Source: Thermodesulforhabdaceae bacterium (GTDB lineage: Bacteria; Desulfobacterota; Syntrophobacteria; Syntrophobacterales; Thermodesulforhabdaceae). Taken from it: 64,000 nt of DNA. The stretch is from contig JBBFKT010000004.1 in the NCBI GenBank assembly GCA_037482015.1, positions 1 to 64,000 on the forward strand. Reading direction: 5' to 3'. A program made the position numbers and the translations under genes. Of the stretch, positions 9,207 through 18,441 are shown in pieces (within the stretch, counting starts at the first letter, position 1; every line of letters starts with the position of its first letter). Below the pieces are notes generated by a model that had not been told where the DNA came from, made no database searches, and saw only the letters and a list, made by a program, of their open reading frames with translations.

Positions 9207-10226
9207 TCATAAGTCGTATTTACTTTCATCAGGGTTATCATCCGGTTGGGATTGTGATTGGCTCGAGACGATTCCCCATCTTCTGCGTTCTTCGAAGGTT
9301 TGGGGATCAAGCCAGAGGTTTCCAATTTTTATGGTATCGAGGCGGTCTGCAGAGCGAAGAGGTGTAAGAAGGGAGACTAACCTTTGTGGTGAGTCTATCA
9401 GGAGGACGATACCCAGACCAAGAGTGAATCCTCGCCTGTCTTCCAGCGCTACCAGTCTTCCCTGTTGGAAAGCAGGTGATGGAACCACAGCGAACTTTGT
9501 CCACTGGATTTCTAAGGAGGATGCGTTGGCGAAGTATCGACGAAAAGCTTCCCTTCGGTGAGCCCTGCGAGTTGCGAAATCTCTGGGCGTTATTGCCGAT
9601 GCTGGGGACAGTTCTACAAGATTAGTTCTTGATGATCGCCTGAGTGGTATGAGGATGTGTTCTAGCTCTCGATCTCGACGAATGGCAAAAACAACTTTTG
9701 GTTCCAGAAGATCTATTTTGCAGAGCTTAAGTATTGTGCCTCCTTGATCCTGAGCCACCAACCCGGTTGTATCCAGAACGATGGCTGTAGCCCTGAGCTT
9801 ATGAGCCTGCCTGACCAGCTTGTGCAAGCCGATGACGGTCTGGAGCATGTGCCCTCTTGGCGAAGTCGATCCAACAAAAACTCGAAAAGTTCCCAGTAAG
9901 GGTGATGGCGAATTGGTTAAAGGATTTGCTCCAACCAGGGATGATTCTGTTTCTGAAGTAAATACAGTCGGCAAACTGTTACTGCTTTCTTGACGACGGT
10001 TCTCGTAAACGGCGAGAGTCATTGTTGTTGGGGGTCCCAGGGTTGTCTGCCCCACATCCCCGTCTATGAAAGCGATTCGTTCGTGGTATGTGGAGAGGCG
10101 TGAGAAAAGGTAGCGAGCAAAGGTGGATTTTCCGGAATCGGGCGCTCCTATGATCATAAAAAGCCCGGAGAGCCCATCCAGAGATAACCGTTCCCAGGAG
10201 TCAGGAATTTCTATCTGGGTGTTCAT
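9207..10226 (-). CDS. Clp1/Grc3-like P-loop protein, possible polynucleotide kinase
   Basis: A 339-aa protein whose N-terminal half has Walker A GAPDSGKST and a switch/Walker B-like segment FIDGDVGQTTLGPPTT. The IDGDVGQ arrangement is typical of the Clp1/Grc3 family, whose eukaryotic and archaeal members phosphorylate RNA or DNA 5'-hydroxyls. A middle strand VLDTTGLV fits the P-loop fold. The C-terminal half is not recognised. Its start overlaps the stop of the endonuclease IV gene by 4 nt, so the two are translationally coupled. A role in 5'-end processing is inference from family and context. Confidence 0.7.
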   Translation of the reverse strand: MNTQIEIPDSWERLSLDGLSGLFMIIGAPDSGKSTFARYLFSRLSTYHERIAFIDGDVGQTTLGPPTTMTLAVYENRRQESSNSLPTVFTSETESSLVGANPLTNSPSPLLGTFRVFVGSTSPRGHMLQTVIGLHKLVRQAHKLRATAIVLDTTGLVAQDQGGTILKLCKIDLLEPKVVFAIRRDRELEHILIPLRRSSRTNLVELSPASAITPRDFATRRAHRREAFRRYFANASSLEIQWTKFAVVPSPAFQQGRLVALEDRRGFTLGLGIVLLIDSPQRLVSLLTPLRSADRLDTIKIGNLWLDPQTFEERRRWGIVSSQSQSQPDDNPDESKYDL

Positions 10227-11098
10227 TTCAGTTCCTTTCGAGTCTTCCTCCTGGTGTTAGCAAGAGACCGAAGAACAGAAAGGTTTTCCCTGTCTTTTTC
10301 AAGAGTTGCATCTTTAGGAGTTTCTATCAGTCCGGGAAGATTGGTAAACCTATGGTCGTTAACAATCAAACGAAAAGCTTCTATTCCCAGTGCACCTTTG
10401 CCGATATGTTCATGGCGGTCTATTCGACTTCCCAGTGGAGTTTTGGAATCGTTGAGATGGATGGCGTGGACATGACGGAGTCCGATAACTTTATCCAGTT
10501 CATGCATTGTGGCTTCGTAGGACTCAAGGGTTCTTATGTCATAGCCGGCAGCGAAAATGTGGCAGGTGTCTAAGCAGATGCCGATTCGCCCATCGTGACA
10601 GGTGTTTTCCATAAGCCATGCCAGATGTTCAAATTGATAGCCCAGGCTTGTGCCCTGACCCGCTGTAGTTTCAAGAAGTATTTTGGTTTTAAATCCTGAT
10701 GTAGCTATCAGCACGTCTTTAAGAGCCTGGGCGACTCTTCTTAATCCTTCTGTTTCGCCTTTTCCCATGTGGGATCCAGGGTGGATGATCAGGCAGGGTA
10801 TGCCAAGAACTTCGCAACGTTCCAGTTCGTTTAAAAACATTCGGCAGGACTTGCGCCACAGGACATCGTCCGGTGTGGCTAGATTGATTAGATAAGATGC
10901 ATGACCCAGAACAGGGGAGATCCCGGTTTCTGCAGCTTTTTTCTTGAAAAGGCGTATTTCTTCTTCTGACAAAATTTTGGTTTGCCATGATCGGCTCGAT
11001 TCCAGGAAGATTTGCAAAGCTTCACAGCCTGCAGAAACAGCACGATCAAAAGCTTTATGAAGTCCACCGGAGATAGATTCGTGAGCCCCTAGTTTCAT
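10223..11098 (-). CDS. nfo: Endonuclease IV (AP endonuclease)
   Basis: A 291-aa zinc-dependent apurinic/apyrimidinic endonuclease of base-excision repair. Family segments visible are MKLGAHESISGG at the N-terminus, LIIHPGSHMG, KILLETTAGQG, ICLDTCHIFAAGYD and HLNDSKTPLGSRIDRHEHIGKG, which carry the metal-binding His, Glu and Asp residues. The start at 11098 has CTGGAG upstream and matches family N-termini; an ORF extension to 11170 is not used. Overlaps the downstream Clp1-like gene by 4 nt. Confidence 0.95.
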   Translation of the reverse strand: MKLGAHESISGGLHKAFDRAVSAGCEALQIFLESSRSWQTKILSEEEIRLFKKKAAETGISPVLGHASYLINLATPDDVLWRKSCRMFLNELERCEVLGIPCLIIHPGSHMGKGETEGLRRVAQALKDVLIATSGFKTKILLETTAGQGTSLGYQFEHLAWLMENTCHDGRIGICLDTCHIFAAGYDIRTLESYEATMHELDKVIGLRHVHAIHLNDSKTPLGSRIDRHEHIGKGALGIEAFRLIVNDHRFTNLPGLIETPKDATLEKDRENLSVLRSLANTRRKTRKELK

Positions 11099-11271
11099 TG
11101 ATTTCTCCAGAAAAAGTTCTCTCCTTGTGTTCGGTAACTTTTTCCTGCCAGAGATGAAGGAATGTGACAAGGTGAAAATCTCGAAACTTTTTTACCAGGT
11201 TTCCTTCTTTACAAAGTTCCCGGTTTGCGGTTTGTTTGAGGGGTGGAAATTTTTCTTCGCGGGAGTTGTTA

Positions 11272-11922
11272 ATGGACAAACTCAAAGTTTGTGAGATATT
11301 TGCCAGCATTCAGGGAGAATCTAGCTATGCGGGATTTCCCTGTGTTTTTGTCCGTCTTTCGGGATGTAATCTCAATTGTCGTTATTGCGACACGGTTTAT
11401 GCCAGGGAAGAGGGAAGAGAGATGACCGTTCAGGAGGTGCTTGATGCAGTGGAAAGATACGGATATTGGCTGGTGGAAGTAACAGGTGGAGAGCCTTTAC
11501 TTCAGGGTGGGACCCCCTTCCTGGTGGAAGAGATGCTGAGACGATGTTACCGAGTGTTAATAGAAACCAACGGAAGTCTTAATGTCGATCTTGTTAGCAA
11601 AGAAGCTGTGCGCATAGTTGATTTCAAGTGTCCATCGAGTGGTATGGCTGATTATAACGATTACGGTAACATTCTACGCCTTAAGCCAGATCATGATGAG
11701 GTTAAGTTTGTGATTGGCGATCGAGATGATTATAGATTTGCTAAAAACTTGCGGGGAAAAATCCTGGAAACCGGATGGCGAGGAGTTATAAATTTCTCGC
11801 CTGTGTTTGGAGAACTCGATCCGGCAGATCTTGCAGGCTGGATTTTGAAAGACAGGCTTGATGTTCGCCTTAATCTTCAGCTCCACAAATACATATGGAA
11901 AGATCGCGAAAGAGGTGTGTGA
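11272..11922 (+). CDS. queE: 7-carboxy-7-deazaguanine synthase (radical SAM)
   Basis: A 216-aa radical SAM enzyme that converts 6-carboxytetrahydropterin to 7-carboxy-7-deazaguanine for queuosine. It has the cluster motif CNLNCRYC, the SIQGES start segment typical of QueE and VEVTGGEPL for SAM binding. The ATG at 11272 follows CGGGAG and is preferred to a TTG at 11236. It ends 3 nt before queC, so the pair is an operon. No queD or queF is seen in the window. A preQ1 riboswitch was looked for upstream and not seen. Confidence 0.94.
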   Translation: MDKLKVCEIFASIQGESSYAGFPCVFVRLSGCNLNCRYCDTVYAREEGREMTVQEVLDAVERYGYWLVEVTGGEPLLQGGTPFLVEEMLRRCYRVLIETNGSLNVDLVSKEAVRIVDFKCPSSGMADYNDYGNILRLKPDHDEVKFVIGDRDDYRFAKNLRGKILETGWRGVINFSPVFGELDPADLAGWILKDRLDVRLNLQLHKYIWKDRERGV

Positions 11923-11925
11923 AAT

Positions 11926-12618
11926 ATGGCTGAGAAGAAAGCAGTAGTTTTACTTTCCGGCGGGATTGACTCATCAACCGCTCTGGCGATTGCCAGATCC
12001 GAAGGCTATGAACTTTACGCTTTAACTTTTCGTTATCATCAACGTCATGCGGTTGAAATCGAGTCAGCAAAAGCTGTTGCAAGGTATATGGGGGTTAAAG
12101 AGCATCTCATTCTTGATCTTCCTCTTAATCTTATCGGTGGATCGGCTTTAGTGGATAGATCTATTGCTGTGCCGAAGGATAGATCTGTGGATAAGATTCC
12201 CTCTGATATTCCAGTAACCTATGTGCCGGCTAGAAATACGATTTTTCTTGCCTTTGCTGTAGCCTGGGCGGAAGTTCTGGGGACGGGCGATATTTTTATT
12301 GGAGTAAATGCTTTAGATTATTCAGGTTATCCCGATTGCCGTCCTGAATACATTGGAGCCTTTGAAAGAATGGCAAACCTTGGAACTAAAGTTGGTGTCG
12401 AAGGGAAAATCACTTTTAGGATTCATACACCTCTTATAAGGCTTACAAAGGCAGAAATTATCCGCAGAGGTCTGGAACTCGGGATGGATTATCGGCTTAC
12501 CGTTTCCTGTTATGATCCTGATGAGGAAGGAAGAGCCTGCGGTAAATGCGATAGTTGTCTTTTGAGGAAAAAGGGTTTTGCCGAAGCAGGGGTTGATGAT
12601 CCGACAGAGTATAAATAA
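11926..12618 (+). CDS. queC: 7-cyano-7-deazaguanine synthase
   Basis: A 230-aa PP-loop ATPase that makes preQ0 from 7-carboxy-7-deazaguanine, ammonia and ATP. It shows the PP-loop [15 protein letters not shown] near the N-terminus and a C-terminal zinc site, [18 protein letters not shown]. Length is normal for the family. It is tightly spaced behind queE. Confidence 0.95.
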   Translation: MAEKKAVVLLSGGIDSSTALAIARSEGYELYALTFRYHQRHAVEIESAKAVARYMGVKEHLILDLPLNLIGGSALVDRSIAVPKDRSVDKIPSDIPVTYVPARNTIFLAFAVAWAEVLGTGDIFIGVNALDYSGYPDCRPEYIGAFERMANLGTKVGVEGKITFRIHTPLIRLTKAEIIRRGLELGMDYRLTVSCYDPDEEGRACGKCDSCLLRKKGFAEAGVDDPTEYK

Positions 12619-12654
12619 AAAACGGTCCGAAGAGTCTGGGCTGCTCTTCGGACC
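12617..12654 (-). terminator. Intrinsic terminator of the chemoreceptor gene
   Basis: A perfect 11-bp stem (GGTCCGAAGAG / CTCTTCGGACC) with a 9-nt loop is followed, on the minus strand, by six T residues. It lies 33 nt beyond the stop of the chemoreceptor gene. It also lies directly downstream of queC but has no T-tract in that direction. Confidence 0.85.
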
Positions 12655-12686
12655 CTGGCATAAAAGTAGCGAATTTCAGCTTAAGA

Positions 12687-14585
12687 TTAGAAATCTTCGT
12701 CCAGTGGGATGACGGCTTCCGGGCTTACTTCTTTGCCTTTAGTTTCTGCTGGCTTTATAGCCTCCTTTTTTGCAGCGGGAACGGCAGAAGGTTTGGAGAT
12801 AGGGGATGCCTTCTTGATGCTCGTCAGAGCCGTTTTGACCTTGCTTTGTTGTTGACGAAGTTCTACCGAAGTTTTTGCTCCGATGACTCTAAGCAGTTGA
12901 GCTACATAGTCTCGCATTTGAGCAGCCTGAGCGTTTAGTTCTTCTGCGGCAGCGGCTGCTTCCTCTGCAGTGGCGGCATTTTTCTGGACGACTTTATCCA
13001 GTTCGGAAACGGCTCTGTTGATTTGATCAATTCCTTCTGCCTGTTCTTTTGATGCGGCTGAAACTTCGCTTATCAACTCTCCAACTTTTGCTGCTGCATT
13101 CTTGACTTCGGCAAAAGCCTGACTCGCCTTTTCAACAACCTGAACACCGCCTCGAACACGATTGGATGTTTGTTCTATAAGGTTAGCTGTGTTTTTTGCT
13201 GCTTCGGCGGCTCTCATAGCAAGAGATCGCACTTCATCGGCTACAACGGCAAATCCTGCTCCGGCTTCTCCCGCTCTTGCTGCTTCTACAGCGGCGTTAA
13301 GTGCAAGGAGGTTAGTCTGGAAGGCTATTTCATCTATAGTTTTGATGATCTTCTGAGTTTCATCGCTTGCTCTGGCGATTTCATTCATTGATTGTGAGAT
13401 CTGAGTCATAGCAGTATAAGCAGTTTCTACTGCCTGAAGTGTATGTTGCATAAGAGAGGCAGACTGGTCGGCGTTGTCTGAATTCTGGCGAGTCATGGAA
13501 GCCAGTTCTTCGAGAGCCGATGATGTTTCTTCGATGGAAGCTGCCTGCTGAGATGCCCCTTCTGCAAGGCTCTGGCTGGATGCTGACACCTCTTCGGCTG
13601 CCGTAGTCACCTGATCAGCTCCTTCCATCAAACCTCTTGAGATGCGGAAAATGGGTCTGGTTAAAGATGTTGCAAAGAAGTAAATTGCTACTATGCCAAC
13701 TATGAGGAAAATTACAGCCACCAACAATGTGGTATTACGAATAGCTATAGCTGTTTTCATGAATTCCGACACGCCTTGAGTTGTACCAATACTCCAGCCG
13801 TTGATACCAACAGGGGAAACAGCGGCTATTTTTTCAGAACCTTTGAAAAGGTATTTTACCAGTCCTTCTTGCCCGCTGGTCATTTTATTGCCGAGTTCTT
13901 CCAGACCCTGTGTTTGTTTTGCGTTCAGTTTCATGATGAGACTCTTGTCTGGATGAGCTATCACAGTTCCAGCTTGATCTAGCATAAAAGAATAACTAGT
14001 TTCTGATGCTTTGAACTTAGTTATAAGATTTATAAGCGAGTCTGTTTTCATCACTCCCGCTAGTACTCCAACAACCTTTCCGTCATTGTTTACTATTGGG
14101 ACCCCTAGAGGTAGCACCGGTTCCTGAGTCTTTTTTGAGATTATCATGTTTTCTATGGTAGGTGTTCCCTGCATCGCTTTTTTCCAGTATTCTCTATCAG
14201 ATACGTTAATGTTTTTGTAGCCACCTCCTGTGTTGTCTGCCACTATATTTCCTGAGGCGTCGGCTACGAATAATACCTCATAGGAATCGCCAAGCTTTTT
14301 GTTGAGGTCTTTAAGGAGATTAGATACCTTATCGATACTTTCTGAGTCGTTCTGAGCGGCTTTTAGTGCAATGGGGTTAAGGGAAAAGCTCTGGAATGTG
14401 TTGAGATAGCTGATCAAAAGTTCTTTAACAGCAAAAGCGGTAAGCCGAGTTGTATTCATAGCATTTGCTTCTGCTGTTTTTGTGGATTCTGATTTAGCTT
14501 TGAAATACTCAACCGAACCAAGAACTAAAAGTGGTAGAACAATAAGCAAAATTCCGCTTACTAAGAGCTTCTGCCTTAGAGACAT
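12687..14585 (-). CDS. Methyl-accepting chemotaxis protein with dCache sensor
   Basis: A 632-aa transmembrane chemoreceptor. Membrane segments lie at about residues 7-27 and 285-308, around a dCache-type periplasmic sensor (about 35-280, with [11 protein letters not shown] and [14 protein letters not shown]). The cytoplasmic signalling tip is [20 protein letters not shown], which contacts CheA and CheW. The HAMP region is short. The C-terminal tail is low-complexity (Ala/Lys/Pro) and ends in DEDF, without a NWETF-type CheR pentapeptide. A strong GGAGGG ribosome site precedes the start. No CheA or CheW gene is in the window. Confidence 0.93.
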   Translation of the reverse strand: MSLRQKLLVSGILLIVLPLLVLGSVEYFKAKSESTKTAEANAMNTTRLTAFAVKELLISYLNTFQSFSLNPIALKAAQNDSESIDKVSNLLKDLNKKLGDSYEVLFVADASGNIVADNTGGGYKNINVSDREYWKKAMQGTPTIENMIISKKTQEPVLPLGVPIVNNDGKVVGVLAGVMKTDSLINLITKFKASETSYSFMLDQAGTVIAHPDKSLIMKLNAKQTQGLEELGNKMTSGQEGLVKYLFKGSEKIAAVSPVGINGWSIGTTQGVSEFMKTAIAIRNTTLLVAVIFLIVGIVAIYFFATSLTRPIFRISRGLMEGADQVTTAAEEVSASSQSLAEGASQQAASIEETSSALEELASMTRQNSDNADQSASLMQHTLQAVETAYTAMTQISQSMNEIARASDETQKIIKTIDEIAFQTNLLALNAAVEAARAGEAGAGFAVVADEVRSLAMRAAEAAKNTANLIEQTSNRVRGGVQVVEKASQAFAEVKNAAAKVGELISEVSAASKEQAEGIDQINRAVSELDKVVQKNAATAEEAAAAAEELNAQAAQMRDYVAQLLRVIGAKTSVELRQQQSKVKTALTSIKKASPISKPSAVPAAKKEAIKPAETKGKEVSPEAVIPLDEDF

Positions 14586-14742
14586 TTGGATTTCCCTCCT
14601 TCATGGATCTATAGAAATTTATCCCCTGCAGGGGCTGCTATGGAACAAAGCCCCTTTTAACAATGATGCAGTCGGTTTTGCAAGTTTATTTTTGCCAAAA
14701 GTTTTTTATGAGAAATGACCCAAACTTTTGCTTTTATTTTTA

Positions 14743-16281
14743 TTAACTCGCAGGACTGGATATCACTTTATTCCTTCCAGAGTTTTTAGCGGCGTATAAT
14801 GCTTTATCTGCTCTATCAAAAACATCCGCAAAACTTTCGTCTGTAGCCTCAACCTGAGATACTCCTGCACTTATGGTGATAGAAATTTCCTTACCTCTAA
14901 AGACGAATTTGGTTTTTTCAATTATACGGCGTAACTTTTCAGCGGCTTCAACAGCTCCATTAAGCTGGGTTCCTGTAAAAATTACAACGAATTCTTCACC
15001 GCCGTATCTAGCTATAATATCGCCTTTTCTTAGGGATGATTTCATAATTCTAGCCACTTCTTTAAGAATCAGATCACCTGCTTTATGTCCATAAGAATCG
15101 TTTATATTTTTGAAGTGATCGAGATCGAAAATGGCGAGGGAAAAAATATGTCCGTAACGCTTAAAACGTTCCCATTCCTCGGCTATTCTAAGTTCATAAC
15201 CTCTTCTATTGGTAATACCAGTAAGTGGATCTTTTAAAGCTTCTTCAGCAAGGCGTTGTTCTCTAGACTGAACGACTTTAATCTGATCGTTTATTGTGTT
15301 GAGATCCTGCTGCAGTTTCTGAATGCGCTCTTCGAGTTCCTTATTATATTCTTCTTCTTGCTTTCTTTTTTGTTCCAGAGCTTGCTTTATATAAGAGAGT
15401 TTCATTATGACCATTTTTTGGAGATCTTTAAGGTTCGATGAGATTGCTACCGACTGGCGAAGATCGTTTATCTGTCCATCGATGTGGTAGTTAAGTTTAT
15501 TTGACGATTCCTGAGAAAGGTGAACATGATCGAGAGAAGCTAAAATGTTCTTTTCGATCTCTATCAAGTTTTGTCCCAATTCGGAAATAAATTTGTTCAG
15601 TTCTTTTTGTTCTTGATCAATGTGCAGTATGAGGGTTTTCAAGAATTCTGCAAATGTTGCGTTCCATGAAGTAATATCATGGAAATGGTTAATCTTGTAA
15701 AAAACGTCCCTAATAGCAGCCCATTTCTCTTGAAGCGTTTCTGGTATTAAGGGATTTATGGAATTGATAATTTCGGAAAGGACGATTTTAAGTTCTTCAA
15801 TATTGTCGTGATGATCTTTCTGTAAGAACCCAAATAGTTTCTTAATACCCTTTTTTTCTTCTACCGGCTCTATTCCATGCTGTAAAACCGCTTCCTTAAA
15901 GGTGTTGAAAGCTTTTTCGAGTTGGTCAAGCGATGCTCCGTTCCGAAGTTTCTCTCTGAAGGAATCAAATTGTTTTGAAACTTTTGAAATATTTGGAAGG
16001 TGTAAAAACGGGGAGATTGTTGCAATTGTTGATTGGAAAAGTTCTACCATTTTCTGATATTCTTCCTCGAGTTCCTGGACTATTTTTATATGGCTAGATC
16101 TTGCAGACAAAACCTGGTTTTGGTCGTAAAATTCCGATGATAACGATATTAGCGAAGAGTCACTAGCCAGGATGTAAGCCACCTTTTCAGCCGTGATTGG
16201 CTCTCCCCGTGATTCCAGGTTTCTAACTATATCAACGATAACTTGAGAAAGCTTTTCCACCCATGGAAGCGGTTTTTTCAT
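14743..16281 (-). CDS. Cytoplasmic diguanylate cyclase with long coiled coil
   Basis: A 512-aa protein with a C-terminal GGDEF domain carrying the active motif GGEEF and an upstream RxxD inhibitory site (RKGD, five residues before GGEEF). It should make c-di-GMP from two GTP and show product inhibition. The first ~340 residues are helical, with an evident coiled coil around 300-345 just before the catalytic domain, and no membrane segment. The stop of the small gene at 16288 is only 6 nt upstream, so the two are cotranscribed. The nearby flagellar regulators fit a motility role, which is inference. Confidence 0.9.
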   Translation of the reverse strand: MKKPLPWVEKLSQVIVDIVRNLESRGEPITAEKVAYILASDSSLISLSSEFYDQNQVLSARSSHIKIVQELEEEYQKMVELFQSTIATISPFLHLPNISKVSKQFDSFREKLRNGASLDQLEKAFNTFKEAVLQHGIEPVEEKKGIKKLFGFLQKDHHDNIEELKIVLSEIINSINPLIPETLQEKWAAIRDVFYKINHFHDITSWNATFAEFLKTLILHIDQEQKELNKFISELGQNLIEIEKNILASLDHVHLSQESSNKLNYHIDGQINDLRQSVAISSNLKDLQKMVIMKLSYIKQALEQKRKQEEEYNKELEERIQKLQQDLNTINDQIKVVQSREQRLAEEALKDPLTGITNRRGYELRIAEEWERFKRYGHIFSLAIFDLDHFKNINDSYGHKAGDLILKEVARIMKSSLRKGDIIARYGGEEFVVIFTGTQLNGAVEAAEKLRRIIEKTKFVFRGKEISITISAGVSQVEATDESFADVFDRADKALYAAKNSGRNKVISSPAS

Positions 16282-16287
16282 CTCTTC

Positions 16288-16533
16288 CTACCTTCTCTTG
16301 GTTTTAGAGAAAAATGGTTTAGTTTTTCTCGCTCCTCCCTGAGATGAATTATTGACAGGCTTCGGTTCAAACTTCTGACAGGTAATTCCCGAAGCACTGA
16401 AAACATCTTCGCAGGGGTAGTTCTTGGAGCGAATCGACCAGGCTCGACAGAAATAGGGCGTTGTGGGATTCCAGGTGATTCCCAGGTGCTTACAGGCGAG
16501 ACAATGAACTTTTTTTTCCTTGATAACGGCCAT
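16288..16533 (-). CDS. Small cysteine-rich protein upstream of diguanylate cyclase
   Basis: An 81-aa conserved-looking protein of unknown function. It has five cysteines: HCLACKH, YFCRAW, YPCEDV and ITCQKF. This suggests a metal (zinc or Fe-S) site in the first ~55 residues. The C-terminal ~25 residues are basic and probably disordered. A clear AAGGAGG ribosome site precedes the start. It lies 6 nt upstream of the diguanylate cyclase and so may be a partner or regulator of it. No family is recognised. Confidence 0.7.
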   Translation of the reverse strand: MAVIKEKKVHCLACKHLGITWNPTTPYFCRAWSIRSKNYPCEDVFSASGITCQKFEPKPVNNSSQGGARKTKPFFSKTKRR

Positions 16534-16652
16534 GCTTTATACCTCCTTGGTGGGCCCCATTTCCCTATCCTCTGCCATCCGGGAAGCTTAGATTGGGAAG
16601 ACGCCCGATGAAAATTTCAGCAAAAGGTATTCCACCTTTTCGAAATTTATTT

Positions 16653-16679
16653 TAAAGTTTTTTTCCCCTCCGTCGATAA
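16653..16679 (+). promoter_or_regulatory. Sigma28 (FliA) promoter for the flgM unit
   Basis: TAAA, exactly 15 nt, then GTCGATAA matches the FliA consensus TAAA-N15-GCCGATAA with one mismatch. It lies 22 nt upstream of the ATG at 16702 and reads into the small gene and flgM. This agrees with class 3 control of flgM in known flagellar systems. Confidence 0.75.
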
Positions 16680-16701
16680 TAAGTTCGAGAGGAGAAGAAA
16701 A

Positions 16702-17034
16702 ATGATCATAACTGATAATCGTGTCAAGAGCGTTCTACGGACCTACACAAAGCAACTTCAGAAAGCGAAGTTGCCTTCCGAAAACTTATTGAAGGGAGAA
16801 GGGACGGGGGCCACATCTCTTGGCACAGAGAAGGTGGTTATATCTGAAGAGGCCAGGCAAAAGCTTCTCAGAGAACAGTTTGCAAAGCAAGCTTTGAATA
16901 GGCTAGAACAAGAAAAAAGATTGAACGGAAAACAAGAGAGTGATAAGGCAGAAGATGAAAATTCACCAACCGATATGAACGGTAAATATAATGGGAATGG
17001 GAAAACACAAAACGTAAGTCAAACAAGAGGATAA
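16702..17034 (+). CDS. Small hydrophilic protein cotranscribed with flgM
   Basis: A 110-aa charged protein with no membrane segment. It contains VVISEEARQKLLREQFAKQALNRL-type sequence at about 47-70, which resembles the 'VxxSxEA' segments of small flagellar proteins, and a polar Asn/Gly-rich tail. It has GAGAGGAG upstream and lies just after a FliA promoter. The next gene, flgM, starts 4 nt after its stop. A flagellar role is likely from position. I do not recognise a named family. Confidence 0.65.
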   Translation: MIITDNRVKSVLRTYTKQLQKAKLPSENLLKGEGTGATSLGTEKVVISEEARQKLLREQFAKQALNRLEQEKRLNGKQESDKAEDENSPTDMNGKYNGNGKTQNVSQTRG

Positions 17035-17038
17035 AGAC

Positions 17039-17344
17039 ATGGACGTTAAAAGGGTTCAGCAGGCTCAGGTCTATTATGGGAATGTTTCTAATATTAAATC
17101 TTCTGGAGCTGAGCAAAGTGCCAGGGGAGTAACCAGAGTTGACCGAGTTCAGGATATTCAGTCGCAGAAAAAAACTGCACAGGAATCAAAAACCGACAAG
17201 GTGGAATTCTCCTCTCAGGCTCTCGCAGCTTATGAGCAGGCTCGAGCGCAAAAGGTTGAGAATTTGAAACAGAGCATTCAGGAGGGGTCATACAAGGTAA
17301 ATCCCTCTGATATCGCAAACAAAATGCTGGATGAATCTTGGTAA
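17039..17344 (+). CDS. flgM: Anti-sigma28 factor FlgM
   Basis: A 101-aa protein matching FlgM. The unstructured N-terminal half is followed by a sigma28-binding C-terminal half with DKVEFSS, then ARAQKVENLKQSIQEGSYKV and NPSDIANKML. It holds FliA inactive until the hook-basal body is finished and is then exported. The gene follows a FliA promoter and a small cotranscribed gene, so it forms an autoregulatory loop. No other flagellar structural gene is nearby. Confidence 0.88.
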   Translation: MDVKRVQQAQVYYGNVSNIKSSGAEQSARGVTRVDRVQDIQSQKKTAQESKTDKVEFSSQALAAYEQARAQKVENLKQSIQEGSYKVNPSDIANKMLDESW

Positions 17345-17350
17345 TTGCTC

Positions 17351-17989
17351 TTAACTTCCTGAAGAATAGGATATTTGGCGGGACCGGGCTTTTATTTTTA
17401 GAAGCCCAGGACTCCGATGGCAATACATGTGGGGTGTATTCACACCCCGTTTAATGAAAAATTCCTCCAGAATATCAAACAGCACAGGCTGATCAGGCCA
17501 GGTAAAGAGTTTTTCCCTCCTTATAAAATCTTGCCATTCCAATTCAGCTTCTGGAAATGTTCCAAATATTTCTTTTTTAGCATCGTCGCAAAAAAACATA
17601 GCGCATGATATGGGTCTTACTGTCCAGAGGCATCCACTATCACCAAGATATACGCAATGATCCGATGGTTTGATGTTTCTTAGCTTTTCCAAAATGTGTG
17701 GAAAATTCTGCTCTCCTCCAAAAAGGTAATTAATAACTTCATCGGCAAAAAATACGATAATGCTTTCATAGCTGCAGCAGGCGCTTCTTTTCGTATCGAA
17801 GCAGATCCTTTTGCAGTAAGAAGAAAAATATCTGTCTGTAAACTGCTGAAGTTCTGTGCGAAATTCCATGTATTGGCTTGCCATTTCTCTAAGAATAGAT
17901 TTGTCTTTTTCAGCTAGACGCTGGCATGCTTCAAAGGTGGTGTTGATCGATTCATATTGCATCCGGTGATATAGACTCATGTCTTTCAT
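17351..17989 (-). CDS. Cysteine-rich YkgJ-like putative Fe-S or zinc protein
   Basis: A 212-aa protein with scattered cysteines (YCKRICFD, ACCSYES, HCVYLGDSGCLWTVRPISC, FFCDDA, MYCHRSPG). This CxxxC ... CC ... GCLW...RPxxC pattern is that of the YkgJ/DUF family of putative Fe-S proteins of unknown function. Helical N-terminus, no signal peptide or membrane segment. Convergent with flgM, 6 nt apart. The Cys at position 143 within 'VRPISCAMFFC' matches the family core. No function is claimed. Confidence 0.65.
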   Translation of the reverse strand: MKDMSLYHRMQYESINTTFEACQRLAEKDKSILREMASQYMEFRTELQQFTDRYFSSYCKRICFDTKRSACCSYESIIVFFADEVINYLFGGEQNFPHILEKLRNIKPSDHCVYLGDSGCLWTVRPISCAMFFCDDAKKEIFGTFPEAELEWQDFIRREKLFTWPDQPVLFDILEEFFIKRGVNTPHMYCHRSPGLLKIKARSRQISYSSGS

Positions 17990-18102
17990 GTGACTTTCAC
18001 TCTCTGTCAGGATTGTTCTTGCATTCTTTATTTCATTTGTAAAAAATAGCCCTGGTGTTATCGGTATATGTCATAGTAATTAGCCTTCGAGGGGAGATTA
18101 CC

Positions 18103-18441
18103 ATGAGCGTTATACCTGAGAATTTTATCATTGTGTTGGTAACCGTAGGAAAAGCCGATGAAGCAGTTACAATCGCCAGAACCATCGTGGAAGAAAAATT
18201 GGCTGCCTGTGTGAATATCGTCCCAACCATACGGTCCATTTACTTCTGGAAAGGGGAAGTTTGTGACGATCAGGAAAGTCTTTTGATAATCAAAACGAGG
18301 GCGGGATTGTTCGACCGGCTTAAAGCAAAAATCGTGGAACTTCACAGCTATGAAGTTCCAGAAATTATCGCCGTAAGACTTCATGCCGGTCATGAACCAT
18401 ACCTTTCCTGGGTTTTAGAAAACACTACTCTCGAGATCTAA
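18103..18441 (+). CDS. cutA: CutA-like divalent cation tolerance protein
   Basis: A 112-aa trimeric CutA1-family protein. Motifs include VTVGKADEAVTIARTIVEEKLAACVN, IRSIYFWKGEV and YEVPEIIAV. Family members are linked to copper tolerance but their biochemical role is unsettled. The ATG at 18103 follows GGGGAG and agrees with the family N-terminus. The stop overlaps the 3' end of hisD by 17 nt on the opposite strand. Confidence 0.92.
   Translation: MSVIPENFIIVLVTVGKADEAVTIARTIVEEKLAACVNIVPTIRSIYFWKGEVCDDQESLLIIKTRAGLFDRLKAKIVELHSYEVPEIIAVRLHAGHEPYLSWVLENTTLEI

Noticed and set aside
14586-14742. c-di-GMP riboswitch or FliA promoter upstream of the chemoreceptor
   Set aside because: Neither the GEMM conserved segments nor TAAA-N15-GCCGATAA was found; only a CCCCTGCAGGGG palindrome and a weak hairpin.
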